NCBI GenBank assembly: GCA_025455465.1
Contig: JALOMI010000010.1
Location: forward strand, 1 to 32,406
Source: Cyclobacteriaceae bacterium
GTDB lineage: Bacteria; Bacteroidota; Bacteroidia; Cytophagales; Cyclobacteriaceae
Direction: 5' to 3'
DNA length: 32,406 nt
The notes under the pieces: model-generated
The model's input: only the letters and a program-made list of their open reading frames with translations
Database searches by the model: none
What the model was told of the DNA's origin: nothing
Part shown: positions 7,228 to 16,410 of the stretch, piece after piece
Numbering within the stretch: position 1 is the stretch's first letter
How the letters are laid out: the number at the start of each line of letters is the position of its first letter
Made by a program: the position numbers and the translations under genes

Positions 7228-9009
7228 GTGAATGATGTGGAAAAAGAACAAGTAAGCAGCGGTAATATTATCGACTTCAAGGTGCTCAGGCGCATCATGA
7301 AGTTCGTACAACCGTACAAGGGAAGATTTTATTTTCTGATCTTCCTCACGCTGGCCATCGGCATCCTGACCCCTATACGACCGGTGTTGATTCAATGGAC
7401 GCTGGACAACCCTGTGGCTGACGGGGATTACAACACCATGCTCACCATGATGCTTGTGCTGTTCGGCTTACTGCTGGTACAGTCGGTGGCACAGTATGTT
7501 CATACCTACCTGTCGGGATGGATGGGGCAGCAGGTGATACGAGATATCCGAACACAGCTTTATCAGCACTTAGTAAACCTTCGACTGCGCTTCTTCGACA
7601 AGACACCTATTGGCCGTTTAGTTACCCGTACGATCAGCGATGTGGAAACCCTGGCCGATGTATTCAGCGAAGGACTGGCCGCTATGGTGAGTGATCTCTT
7701 ACAACTTATCTTCATTCTCTCGTTTATGTTCTATGAAGACTGGCGCCTGGCCTTGTTGAGCCTCGCTACAGTGCCCCTGCTGATGATTTCCACCTACGTC
7801 TTCAAGGAAAAAATCAAAGTCGCTTTTAATGATGTTCGCAATGCGGTTGCCAACCTGAATACATTTGTGCAGGAGCATCTTACCGGCATGAACGTAGTGC
7901 AGATTTTTGCCAGTGAACAACGCGAGTTCGAAAAATTCAAAACCATTAATGAAGAGCATCGCCAGGCCAACCTGCGATCGGTGTTGTATTATTCGATCTA
8001 CTTTCCGGTAGCGGAAATCATCGCTGCAGCAGGCATTGGGTTAATGGTATGGTACGGGGCCAAAGGAGCCATCAATGTCGAAGAAACCGGCATCACCATC
8101 GGTAAACTCATTGCGTTCATCATGTATATCCAGATGTTCTTCCGGCCTATTCGTATGATAGCCGACCGCTACAATACCTTGCAGATGGGCATTGTGAGTT
8201 CGTCACGGATTATCAATCTGCTGGATAACGATGAACATGTGCAGGATACCGGCACGCACAAACCCGAACACATTCAGGGTGAGGTGAAATTTGATCACGT
8301 ATGGTTTGCGTATAACGGAGAAGAGTATGTATTAAAGGATGTGAACTTCGAAGTGAAGCCCGGAGAAATGATTGCCCTGGTGGGCGCAACAGGTGCTGGG
8401 AAATCGTCCATTATCAACCTGCTAAACCGTTTCTACGAAATTAATAAAGGCAGCATCACCATTGATGGTGAAGATATTCGTGCTTATGATCTCGGTCATT
8501 TGCGAAAAAACATTGGTGTGGTACTACAGGATGTATTCCTGTTCTCCGACACCATCATGAACAACATTACGTTGGGTAGTCCGGAAGTAACGGAAGAGAT
8601 GGTATGGCACGCAGCTGACCTGGTTGGCGCGAGGAAGTTCATTAAAAAATTACCCGGCCAGCTTTCCTATAATGTGATGGAACGCGGTGCCACGCTTTCT
8701 GTCGGGCAGCGTCAGTTGATCTCTTTCATTCGCGCGATGGTCTATGATCCGAAGATTTTGGTGTTGGATGAAGCAACATCATCGGTTGACAGCGAGACCG
8801 AGCGGATGATCCAGCGAGCCATTGAAAAGATGATGAAAGGAAGAACATCCATCGTTATCGCCCACCGCTTATCCACCATCCAGAAAGCCGATAAAATTCT
8901 TGTTCTCGACATGGGTGAAATCCGCGAAAGCGGTAAGCATGAAGAACTGTTGGCTCAGGAAGGTTATTACGCGCAACTGCATAAAATGCAGTATAAGGAG
9001 TTTGCCTAA
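7228..9009 (+). CDS. ABC transporter, fused permease/ATPase (MsbA/MdlB-like, canonical Walker B)
   Basis: 593 aa, GTG start. ABC_membrane domain, Walker A GATGAGKSS, signature LSVGQRQ, Walker B ILVLDEATSSVD, H-loop IAHRLST. Confidence 0.93.
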   Translation: MNDVEKEQVSSGNIIDFKVLRRIMKFVQPYKGRFYFLIFLTLAIGILTPIRPVLIQWTLDNPVADGDYNTMLTMMLVLFGLLLVQSVAQYVHTYLSGWMGQQVIRDIRTQLYQHLVNLRLRFFDKTPIGRLVTRTISDVETLADVFSEGLAAMVSDLLQLIFILSFMFYEDWRLALLSLATVPLLMISTYVFKEKIKVAFNDVRNAVANLNTFVQEHLTGMNVVQIFASEQREFEKFKTINEEHRQANLRSVLYYSIYFPVAEIIAAAGIGLMVWYGAKGAINVEETGITIGKLIAFIMYIQMFFRPIRMIADRYNTLQMGIVSSSRIINLLDNDEHVQDTGTHKPEHIQGEVKFDHVWFAYNGEEYVLKDVNFEVKPGEMIALVGATGAGKSSIINLLNRFYEINKGSITIDGEDIRAYDLGHLRKNIGVVLQDVFLFSDTIMNNITLGSPEVTEEMVWHAADLVGARKFIKKLPGQLSYNVMERGATLSVGQRQLISFIRAMVYDPKILVLDEATSSVDSETERMIQRAIEKMMKGRTSIVIAHRLSTIQKADKILVLDMGEIRESGKHEELLAQEGYYAQLHKMQYKEFA

Positions 9010-9026
9010 GCCAGCCTGTTATTCGG

Positions 9027-9034
9027 TATCTTTG
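9027..9034 (+). promoter_or_regulatory. Candidate -7 box TATCTTTG just upstream of ATG 9040
   Basis: TATCTTTG matches TAnnTTTG; a TTG lies at 9002-9004, 22 nt upstream. Confidence 0.4.
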
Positions 9035-9039
9035 ATACT

Positions 9040-9744
9040 ATGCGGTTAGCAAGACCCTTATTGTTGTTTTGCCTGATGATCATGGCTACGTTGGCCATTG
9101 GCCAATCCCGAACGTACAACGGTAAGAAGTTGTCCCCGCTTCGCAGCTATGATAATCCTGCTTCGGTACGATCCAAGAAAGGTTCTTCCGTGCCCGTATT
9201 TGATGAGGCGGGCTATCCGTATCAGGGTATCGGTATCAAACTGGGTGACCCGATGGCCCTAACGTTTAAATTTTATTTCAGTGAACGGCTGGCATTGGAA
9301 GCTGACTTCGGCCGCGCCCTCAGCGGACTTTACTCATCCTACTCTGAAGGTTTGTTTGACACATTTTTCTCAGAACCATCTAAGACATTCAGTTATGATG
9401 ACCATGCAGTGGATAAAGATTGGACCGGTAACCTGAAAATCCTGTATCATATACCGGCAGAAAATCTGGTGAAGAGCATGCGCGCGTACACCGGTCTCGG
9501 ATGGCAGGTGCGTGATGCGCGGATAAACTATACCTACCTGGTTACTTCTCAGGTTGGTACGGTCCCTGAAACTACAGACGTACGTTATCAAACTCAGGGT
9601 GCTACGCTTACATTGGGCGTTGAGCACAATCCGGCCAGCTCTCCTATCGTATTGTTTGCAGAAGGTGTTTTGTTTTATGATCTGGATAAAGACCCGGGAA
9701 GGATGCGGGTGCAGGGTGGTGTTGGCCTTCGTTATGTGTTTTGA
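9040..9744 (+). CDS. Predicted outer-membrane beta-barrel protein
   Basis: 234 aa with signal peptide MRLARPLLLFCLMIMATLAIGQ, alternating hydrophobic segments and C-terminal VQGGVGLRYVF. Confidence 0.65.
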   Translation: MRLARPLLLFCLMIMATLAIGQSRTYNGKKLSPLRSYDNPASVRSKKGSSVPVFDEAGYPYQGIGIKLGDPMALTFKFYFSERLALEADFGRALSGLYSSYSEGLFDTFFSEPSKTFSYDDHAVDKDWTGNLKILYHIPAENLVKSMRAYTGLGWQVRDARINYTYLVTSQVGTVPETTDVRYQTQGATLTLGVEHNPASSPIVLFAEGVLFYDLDKDPGRMRVQGGVGLRYVF

Positions 9745-9761
9745 AACGCTGATTGTTAACG

Positions 9762-11555
9762 CTACTCCTCCACCTGAATTTCATCGGCTTTAATCTGCCG
9801 CTCATACAGGTCTTTGTAGAAACCGTTATACGCCAGCAACGATTCGTGCGTTCCTTCTTCCACCATAGCGCCATCCATCAGCACAATAATCTTGTTGGCC
9901 AGTTTGGCGGACGATACACGGTGCGAAATAATAATGGTGGTGCGCCCCTGCATGATACGCTTCAGGCTGTTGAGGATGTTGTTTTCGGTTTTCGTATCCA
10001 CAGCAGAGAGGGCGTCATCGAGCATGAGGATCTTCGGTTCATGAACGATTGCCCGTGCGATGGATACCCGTTGTTTTTGACCACCGGATAAGGTGATACC
10101 CCGCTCGCCTACCCGCGTACTGAAGCCTTGAGGAAAGGCCACGATGTTGTTGTAAACATCGGCATCTTTTGCTGCCTGGATGATTTTATTTTCATCAGGC
10201 GTTTTCATACCAAACGCAATGTTATTGGTGATCGTATCGCTGAAAAGGAAGACATCCTGCGGCACATATCCGATTTGGTTGCGCAGGCTGTTTAAGTTGT
10301 ACTGACGGAGGGGAATATCATCAATAAAAATTTCGCCTTCGGTAACATCATACAGCCTGGGTATTAAGGAGGCAATGGTGCTTTTTCCGGAGCCGGTCGT
10401 GCCGATGATGGCCAGCGATTCACCCGGATTAACCGTGAACGAAAGATGGCGAAGCGCTTTGATGCCTGTGTCCGGGTAGACAAACGTCACATCCTTGAAT
10501 TCAACTTTGCCCGCAATTTCCCGGCTCAGGTTTTCGGTTGTCACCAGGTCAGATTTGGTTTTAAGAAACTCATTGATCCGTTTCTGTGAGGCTTCTGCAC
10601 GTTGCACTAAACTGCTGGTATACCCAAGCGAAGCAACCGGCCAGGTGAGGAGGTTGACGTAAATAATAAACTCGGCAATATTTCCCAGGGTCAGGTTGCC
10701 GTTGATGACCTCAGCACTACCGGCATAAACAGTAAGAATGGTGCTCAGACCAATCAAACCCATAATCAGCGGGAAGAATAGCGACTGCACCCGGGTGAGT
10801 TTGAGTGACTGGCGTTTATAGTCATCGCTTTCGTTTTCGAATTTGTGGATGGAGTCGAGTTCGCGGTTGAAAGATTTGATGACACGAATGCCGCTGAATG
10901 CTTCCTGCACAAATGTGCTGAGCCTCGACTGGCTCTTCTGAATTTCCTCCGATCGCTTTTCAATGATGTTGTTGACGAAATAAATACTCAGCGATAATAT
11001 GGGCAGGGGAATCAGCGCATACCAGGTGAGCGTGGTGCTGATGCTGAACATGAACGGGATCAGCATCAGGAAGAGAATAATCAGTTGCAGGCCGTACATG
11101 ATGGCCGGCCCCAGGTACATGCGCACACGGCCTACATCTTCGGATATGCGGTTCATCAAATCACCCGTATTCTGTCTTCGGTAGAAACTCAATGGAAGCG
11201 CCTGGTAGTGCTGAAAGATTTCGTTCTTCAGATCATATTCCATATGCCTTGACATGACGATGAGTGTCTGGCGTACGAGGTATAAAAAGAAGCCACGCAG
11301 CAGGGCCATCAACAGGATCAGTATGGAATAAACCAGGATGCCGAATGCAAAAATCTGAAAGTAGTCTTGCTGCAGGGAAAATCCATCTAAAGCCCGGTAC
11401 ACCTTAATATTATCGACCACCAGATCGATGGCGTAACGCACCAGCGGGGCCGGAAAAATCTGGAAGGCGTTGGAGATGACGACAAACAGCGTTCCAAGGA
11501 GGATCAGTTTTTTGTATTTGTAAAGGTATTTATTGAGGTAACTAAGCTCCTTCAT
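9762..11555 (-). CDS. ABC transporter, fused permease/ATPase (YheI/MdlA-like, degenerate Walker B)
   Basis: ORF to 11588; MKELSYLNKYLYKYKKLILLG at 11555 is the likely start. Walker A GTTGSGKST, LSGGQKQR, Walker B ILMLDDALSAVD, H-loop ISHRVSS. Confidence 0.93.
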   Translation of the reverse strand: MKELSYLNKYLYKYKKLILLGTLFVVISNAFQIFPAPLVRYAIDLVVDNIKVYRALDGFSLQQDYFQIFAFGILVYSILILLMALLRGFFLYLVRQTLIVMSRHMEYDLKNEIFQHYQALPLSFYRRQNTGDLMNRISEDVGRVRMYLGPAIMYGLQLIILFLMLIPFMFSISTTLTWYALIPLPILSLSIYFVNNIIEKRSEEIQKSQSRLSTFVQEAFSGIRVIKSFNRELDSIHKFENESDDYKRQSLKLTRVQSLFFPLIMGLIGLSTILTVYAGSAEVINGNLTLGNIAEFIIYVNLLTWPVASLGYTSSLVQRAEASQKRINEFLKTKSDLVTTENLSREIAGKVEFKDVTFVYPDTGIKALRHLSFTVNPGESLAIIGTTGSGKSTIASLIPRLYDVTEGEIFIDDIPLRQYNLNSLRNQIGYVPQDVFLFSDTITNNIAFGMKTPDENKIIQAAKDADVYNNIVAFPQGFSTRVGERGITLSGGQKQRVSIARAIVHEPKILMLDDALSAVDTKTENNILNSLKRIMQGRTTIIISHRVSSAKLANKIIVLMDGAMVEEGTHESLLAYNGFYKDLYERQIKADEIQVEE

Positions 11556-11626
11556 TCTATAAAATTTGGCAAACGCTGGCGAAAACAAAAGATTCCCTTT
11601 TAAAGCAGCGCAAACGTTTGTTTAGC

Positions 11627-11656
11627 TTGATTTCACCATAAAAAGGGGTACTTTTG
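11627..11656 (+). promoter_or_regulatory. Candidate Bacteroidota promoter upstream of the dehydrogenase
   Basis: TTG (11627-11629), 19 nt, then TACTTTTG (11649-11656); consistent with the TTG / TAnnTTTG consensus. Confidence 0.5.
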
Positions 11657-11731
11657 TACGTCCTTCGGGCAAGGGAAATTCCGCGTTTTGCGGCTGGTAA
11701 AAGTAGTACAATCATTCCTAAAACAAATCTG

Positions 11732-12832
11732 ATGGAGATCAAAGAACTAGCGAAAGTAGAGCAGGCCGGTTTGTTCGGTACGCTCACTCAACTCGGACAT
11801 GAACAAGTGGTTTTCTGTTATGACGAAGCCACCGGCTTAAAGTCCATTATCGCCATACACAACACCACGTTAGGTCCCGCCCTGGGGGGTACGCGCATGT
11901 GGAATTATGCTTCGGAGCAGGATGCACTCACAGACGTGTTGCGCCTGTCACGCGGCATGACGTTCAAAGCCGCCATCAGCGGTTTGAATCTGGGTGGTGG
12001 CAAAGCCGTGATAATCGGAGATGCCAGAACGATGAAGACCGAAGCTTTCCTGCGCAGGTTTGGAAAGTTTGTGAACAGCCTGAATGGAAAATACATCACC
12101 GCTGAAGATGTGAACATGAAGACCTCCGACATGGAGTATATTCATATGGAAACCAATCACGTTACCGGACTTCCGGAATCCATGGGCGGAGGCGGAGATC
12201 CTTCTCCGGTTACGGCCTATGGCACCTATGTGGGGATGAAGGCATCCGCAAAGAAGCAATACGGCACCGACAGCCTGAACGGTAAGCGCATTATGGTACA
12301 GGGTGTAGGCCAGGTGGGTATGCACCTGGTGGAATACCTGGTAAAAGAAAATGCCAAAGTTTTCATCAGCGATATCTCCGAAGAAAAGGTAAAGGCTCTG
12401 GCCAAGAAACACGGTGTTACTATGGTGAACCAGGATGATGTGTACAGCATGGATGTGGACATCTACGCACCGTGCGCACTTGGAGCAACCATCAATGATG
12501 ATACTATCCCGCAATTGAAGTGCAGCATTATAGCCGGTGCCGCCAACAACCAGCTCAAGGATGAAGTAAAGCACGGCTACATGCTCATCGACCGCAGCAT
12601 TACCTATGCGCCTGATTTTCTGATCAATGCCGGTGGCCTGATTAATGTCTATAACGAATACCTCGGCAATTACAACCGCGAGCGCGTCTTTGCGCATGCT
12701 GATAAGATTTATGATACCTGCATGAAGGTATTCCGCCTGGCCGAAAAAGAGAAGATTAATAACCAGGAAGCGGCTATCCGTGTGGCAGAAGAGCGCATTG
12801 AAGCGATCGGCCGGGTAAGAATACCGCGCTGA
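11732..12832 (+). CDS. Glu/Leu/Phe/Val dehydrogenase, leucine dehydrogenase-like
   Basis: GPALGGTRMW, LSRGMTFKAAISGLNLGGGKAVI, TAEDVNM, GVGQVGMHLVEYL, YAPDFLINAGGLINV. ORF open from 11654; MEIKELAKVEQAGLFG at 11732 is the likely start. Confidence 0.92.
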   Translation: MEIKELAKVEQAGLFGTLTQLGHEQVVFCYDEATGLKSIIAIHNTTLGPALGGTRMWNYASEQDALTDVLRLSRGMTFKAAISGLNLGGGKAVIIGDARTMKTEAFLRRFGKFVNSLNGKYITAEDVNMKTSDMEYIHMETNHVTGLPESMGGGGDPSPVTAYGTYVGMKASAKKQYGTDSLNGKRIMVQGVGQVGMHLVEYLVKENAKVFISDISEEKVKALAKKHGVTMVNQDDVYSMDVDIYAPCALGATINDDTIPQLKCSIIAGAANNQLKDEVKHGYMLIDRSITYAPDFLINAGGLINVYNEYLGNYNRERVFAHADKIYDTCMKVFRLAEKEKINNQEAAIRVAEERIEAIGRVRIPR

Positions 12833-12851
12833 TTAGTAGCGAATTGTTTCA

Positions 12852-12886
12852 GTCGTCTGTAGTTTTGTGCTGCAGACGACTTTTTT
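12852..12886 (+). terminator. Rho-independent terminator after the dehydrogenase
   Basis: GTCGTCTGTAG-TTTTGTG-CTGCAGACGAC, an 11-bp stem with one G-U, followed by TTTTTTATTT. Confidence 0.8.
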
Positions 12887-12911
12887 ATTTACGATAACCG
12901 TTCTTTGAATT

Positions 12912-14048
12912 ATGCTGAACCGAAGGAGCCTCCGCGTTAAAGTTATGCAAAGCCTTTTTGCCTATCACCAAAGCCAGGAGGCAGCACACCTGTTAAGTCA
13001 GGATTACATTGAGGAGGTATTTTCTCCTGACCTGAATTCCATGGAGGTGCAGGACAAGAAAGAACTTGGCCGCAAGAAAAAGGAGGCTCTGAAAGTATTC
13101 ACCAAAGCTTTTGAATCAGGCCAGCCGGCAAAGCATGAGGATGCCGACATCGAAAAGGCAGTACATAGCGCCCTTGACCTGTACAAGAAGACAGAAAAAA
13201 AAGATCTCGACTTTTTTGGCAAAAACCTGGTCAAGGAAGTGGAGAAAATCTATGCCCACTACCTCTCCGTCTTGAATCTTGGGCTTGCCCTGACAGATGC
13301 TGCTGCTGCAGACAAAAAAATCAATCATGCCAACCTGCTGAAAAATGCATGGATCGCTGCGCTGCGCAACAGCGAAGAATTATCTAAAGAAACCCTGCGT
13401 CTGCATGCCGGTTGGGATAAAAAGGCAGATCAGGTAAAACTCTGGCTGCGTGATGTTGTCAAGCAGGATGGCGAATACATGGATTACCTCGACCGCAGGT
13501 CGCCTTCCATGGATGATCAGAAGCGCATCATCAACCATCTCTACCGCAAGATTATTTTAGGGAAGACCATCATCAACGATTATTACGAAGAGGAAGTGCT
13601 TCGGTGGGCCGAAGACCGGGATATTGTGAAGGGCATGGTTGAAAAAACCATCAAGTCGTATAGTCCCGAAACAGGTGGAGCAATTACCCTCTACTCCCTG
13701 TCACTAAACTGGGAAGACGATCTGCACTTTATTGAAAAGCTCTATAAAGGCTCGGCAACACTGCCGGAAGAATTCCGCCAGCTGATTGCAGACAATACCC
13801 GAAACTGGGAAGTAGAGCGCCTGCCGCTGACGGACCGGGTTATCCTGGAGATGGCGATCACTGAAATGATGTCTTTTCCCGGCATCCCGGTTAAGGTAAC
13901 CATCAACGAATATATAGAGCTGGCGAAAGGATACAGTACCCCGAAAAGCCGACAGTTTATCAACGGAATTCTTGATGTTATCGCCAAAGAGCTCAAAACA
14001 CGTGGTGTGCTGAAGAAAAGCGGGCGAGGCCTGATGGACAATAAATAG
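12912..14048 (+). CDS. nusB: Transcription antitermination factor NusB (long Bacteroidota form)
   Basis: 378 aa; N-terminal NRRSLRVKVMQSLFAYHQS and C-terminal NusB part WEVERLPLTDRVILEMAITEMMSFPGIPVKVTINEYIELAKGYSTPKSRQFINGILD. Confidence 0.93.
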   Translation: MLNRRSLRVKVMQSLFAYHQSQEAAHLLSQDYIEEVFSPDLNSMEVQDKKELGRKKKEALKVFTKAFESGQPAKHEDADIEKAVHSALDLYKKTEKKDLDFFGKNLVKEVEKIYAHYLSVLNLGLALTDAAAADKKINHANLLKNAWIAALRNSEELSKETLRLHAGWDKKADQVKLWLRDVVKQDGEYMDYLDRRSPSMDDQKRIINHLYRKIILGKTIINDYYEEEVLRWAEDRDIVKGMVEKTIKSYSPETGGAITLYSLSLNWEDDLHFIEKLYKGSATLPEEFRQLIADNTRNWEVERLPLTDRVILEMAITEMMSFPGIPVKVTINEYIELAKGYSTPKSRQFINGILDVIAKELKTRGVLKKSGRGLMDNK

Positions 14049-14181
14049 CACTTCTGGTACAACATCGCATTTTTTGTTGTCCCGGATTAACAAAGTATCC
14101 CCGGAGGCGTGTAATTTTAGGTCCGTTTTAATAAACGGAGTACGACAAAATCATTTAATCAACTCCTGAAACCTTCACATT

Positions 14182-14490
14182 ATGAGCAAAAAAGGCGGAG
14201 ATACACTGATGGCATTTCTGGTGGGCGCGGCTGCAGGTGCTGTGCTGGGCATTTTGTATGCACCGGATAAAGGTGTTAACACCCGGCAAAAGCTATCCTT
14301 TCAGCTGGAGAAATACCGTGACATGTTGCAGAGTATGATCAACGACTTTGTGGAAGGAAAGGAAACGGCCTTTACCTCTGATGCAAAAAAAAAGGGGCAG
14401 CAGGTGGTAGACGAAGCCAAGACGAAAGCTGAGAAACTGCTGGAGGACGTGGATGAACTGCTTGACCAGATTAAGGGAAAGAATAAATAA
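14182..14490 (+). CDS. YtxH domain-containing protein
   Basis: 102 aa; MAFLVGAAAGAVLGILYAPDKGVNTRQKL membrane/GxxxG segment followed by a charged coiled coil. Confidence 0.85.
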   Translation: MSKKGGDTLMAFLVGAAAGAVLGILYAPDKGVNTRQKLSFQLEKYRDMLQSMINDFVEGKETAFTSDAKKKGQQVVDEAKTKAEKLLEDVDELLDQIKGKNK

Positions 14491-14513
14491 ACTATCTGAT
14501 AATTAAACTGACC

Positions 14514-15032
14514 ATGACAATGAAGAAGAGCTTATGGATTTTTGGTCTTGTGCTGTTGGCCATGACGGCCTGCAAGGACAAGGATGCGGAGAAGAAAATA
14601 GCAGCGTTGGAAGCCCGCCTGGCTGAAGTGGAAGGCAAGCGTGCAGCATCACCTATTTCCCCGATGGCTACACCGGCTGAAGAGAAACCGGAAGGACCAC
14701 TGCCCCTGCTGGCTTTTGAAAAGACTGATCATGACTTCGGAACCATCAAGGAAGGAGCCAAGGTTACTCATGTTTACAAATTCAAGAATACCGGTGAAGT
14801 TCCGCTGATTATTGAGGATGTAAGACCTTCCTGCGGATGTACAGCTCCGGAGTGGTCGAAAGAACCTGTTCCTCCGGGAGGTGAAGGTTTTGTGAAGGCT
14901 GAATTTGACAGCAGCGGCAAGCCAAACATGCAAAACAAAACTATCACAGTGGTAGCCAACACCTGGCCAAAGCAGACCACGTTGAGCTTTAAAGCGATGG
15001 TGACTCCGAAAGCGGGAGCTCCTGTACAATAA
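14514..15032 (+). CDS. DUF1573 domain lipoprotein
   Basis: Lipobox-like LAMTACKD, then FEKTDHDFGTIKEGAKVTHVYKFKNTGEVPLIIEDVRPSCGCTAPEWSKEPVPPGGEGFVKAEFDSSGK, typical of DUF1573. Confidence 0.92.
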   Translation: MTMKKSLWIFGLVLLAMTACKDKDAEKKIAALEARLAEVEGKRAASPISPMATPAEEKPEGPLPLLAFEKTDHDFGTIKEGAKVTHVYKFKNTGEVPLIIEDVRPSCGCTAPEWSKEPVPPGGEGFVKAEFDSSGKPNMQNKTITVVANTWPKQTTLSFKAMVTPKAGAPVQ

Positions 15033-15051
15033 GTATTTGTTCACTACCTTG

Positions 15052-15091
15052 CACATCCCAAACCCAAACCGGGTTTGGGATGTGTATTTTT
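15052..15091 (+). terminator. Strong rho-independent terminator
   Basis: CACATCCCAAACCC-AAACC-GGGTTTGGGATGTG, a 14-bp perfect stem, then TATTTTTAA. Confidence 0.88.
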
Positions 15092-15129
15092 AAGCAATCA
15101 TAAAATTTCAATTCAATTCAATTAATACC

Positions 15130-15441
15130 ATGTTTTATCCGATTTTAGCACAAGCCCAGGCCCAGGGCGGTAATTTCAGTTTCTACATCATGATGGGTTT
15201 AATGATCGTGATCTTCTACTTCTTCATGATCAGGCCTCAGCAGAAGAAAGCCAAAGACCAAAAAAAATTTATCGATGAGATAGAGAAAGGCGATTACGTA
15301 GTTACCATTGGCGGTGTCCACGGCCGTATAGCTGAAATGGAGGGGGATACGTTTATCCTGGAAGTAGAAAAAGGCGGGCGTATCAAATTCAACAAATCCG
15401 CTATTGCCATGGATTCAACCAAAGCGGCCTACAAGAAATGA
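15130..15441 (+). CDS. yajC: Preprotein translocase subunit YajC
   Basis: 103 aa; one TM, FYFFMIRPQQKKAKDQKKFIDEIEKGDYVVTIGGVHGRIAEM. Confidence 0.95.
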   Translation: MFYPILAQAQAQGGNFSFYIMMGLMIVIFYFFMIRPQQKKAKDQKKFIDEIEKGDYVVTIGGVHGRIAEMEGDTFILEVEKGGRIKFNKSAIAMDSTKAAYKK

Positions 15442-15468
15442 TTAACCGGTGCACAGCATGAAGTCTCC

Positions 15469-16407
15469 ATGAGGATCATCAACACCTTGTTCAGCCTGTT
15501 TCGCTTCCAGCACAAAAGCTGGAAAGCGGTTCTTCTGTGCATCGTGGCAGCAACGGTCTTCTGGTTCTTTAATGCGCTGAACAAAACATACTCCACCAAC
15601 CTGAATTTTCCCGTTCAGGTTGACTATGATGAGGCAACGTACATACCCGTTACACAGCTTCCGGATAATGTCCGGTTGAATGTGAGCGGACTGGGGTGGG
15701 ATCTTTTCCGCAAGAGTCTTGGGCTGAAATTACAACCACTCCACATCCAGTTGGAGAGCCCTGCCGAAGTCCGCAAAATACCCGGTGCTTCCCTGATGGC
15801 ATTGTTCTCTCCCCAACTGGAAGGAATTCAGCTAAACCTGGTATTGACGGATACTTTGCATATCCATATGGATCAGCGATCGATGCGAACAGTTGGCATT
15901 GAATTAGATTCCATGGAGCAATACCTGCGCGAGGGATACGGTTTATCTTCGGAGATACTTATTCAGCCCAGGGAAGTAATGGTAGAGGGTCCGAAAAGCA
16001 TCATCAACGCCATGGCTGTTCACGCCATCCGCCTGCCCCAAAGACGCCTTGACCGCAACTTCAACGAAGTGATTGAACTGGAATGGGGCAGCCCTTACAT
16101 CTCCAGCAACCCGCCAGTGGTTACGGTTAGCTTTCAGGTCGACCGGCTGATGCAGGTTACAGACACAATTCCGTTGAAGTTGATCAACATTCCCCCGGAA
16201 GTAAAGGGCATTTCCATCCGGAGCAAAGTCATCCTTACCTACCAGATACCGTCAAAATTGGCGGCCTCGGTAAATCCTGATTCGTTGCATGCCGTACTTA
16301 ATCTTCATTCAATCACCCGGGGCCGCAGCAAAGCTTTGCCGGTTATCCACGGACTTTCTCCGTTCTCGCGGATTGAAAAAGTAGACTCGGTCGATATCAT
16401 TTTCTGA
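15469..16407 (+). CDS. YbbR-like / CdaR family protein
   Basis: 312 aa; N-terminal TM (KAVLLCIVAATVFWFFNALNKTYS), then YbbR-like repeats (PVQVDYDEATYIPVTQLPDNVRLNVSGLGWDL). Confidence 0.75.
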   Translation: MRIINTLFSLFRFQHKSWKAVLLCIVAATVFWFFNALNKTYSTNLNFPVQVDYDEATYIPVTQLPDNVRLNVSGLGWDLFRKSLGLKLQPLHIQLESPAEVRKIPGASLMALFSPQLEGIQLNLVLTDTLHIHMDQRSMRTVGIELDSMEQYLREGYGLSSEILIQPREVMVEGPKSIINAMAVHAIRLPQRRLDRNFNEVIELEWGSPYISSNPPVVTVSFQVDRLMQVTDTIPLKLINIPPEVKGISIRSKVILTYQIPSKLAASVNPDSLHAVLNLHSITRGRSKALPVIHGLSPFSRIEKVDSVDIIF

Positions 16408-16410
16408 CTC

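Noticed and set aside
11948-12697. 249-aa minus-strand ORF opposite the Leu/Glu-type dehydrogenase
   Set aside because: His/Val/Ile-rich antisense shadow of a conserved CDS; no start context or domain.
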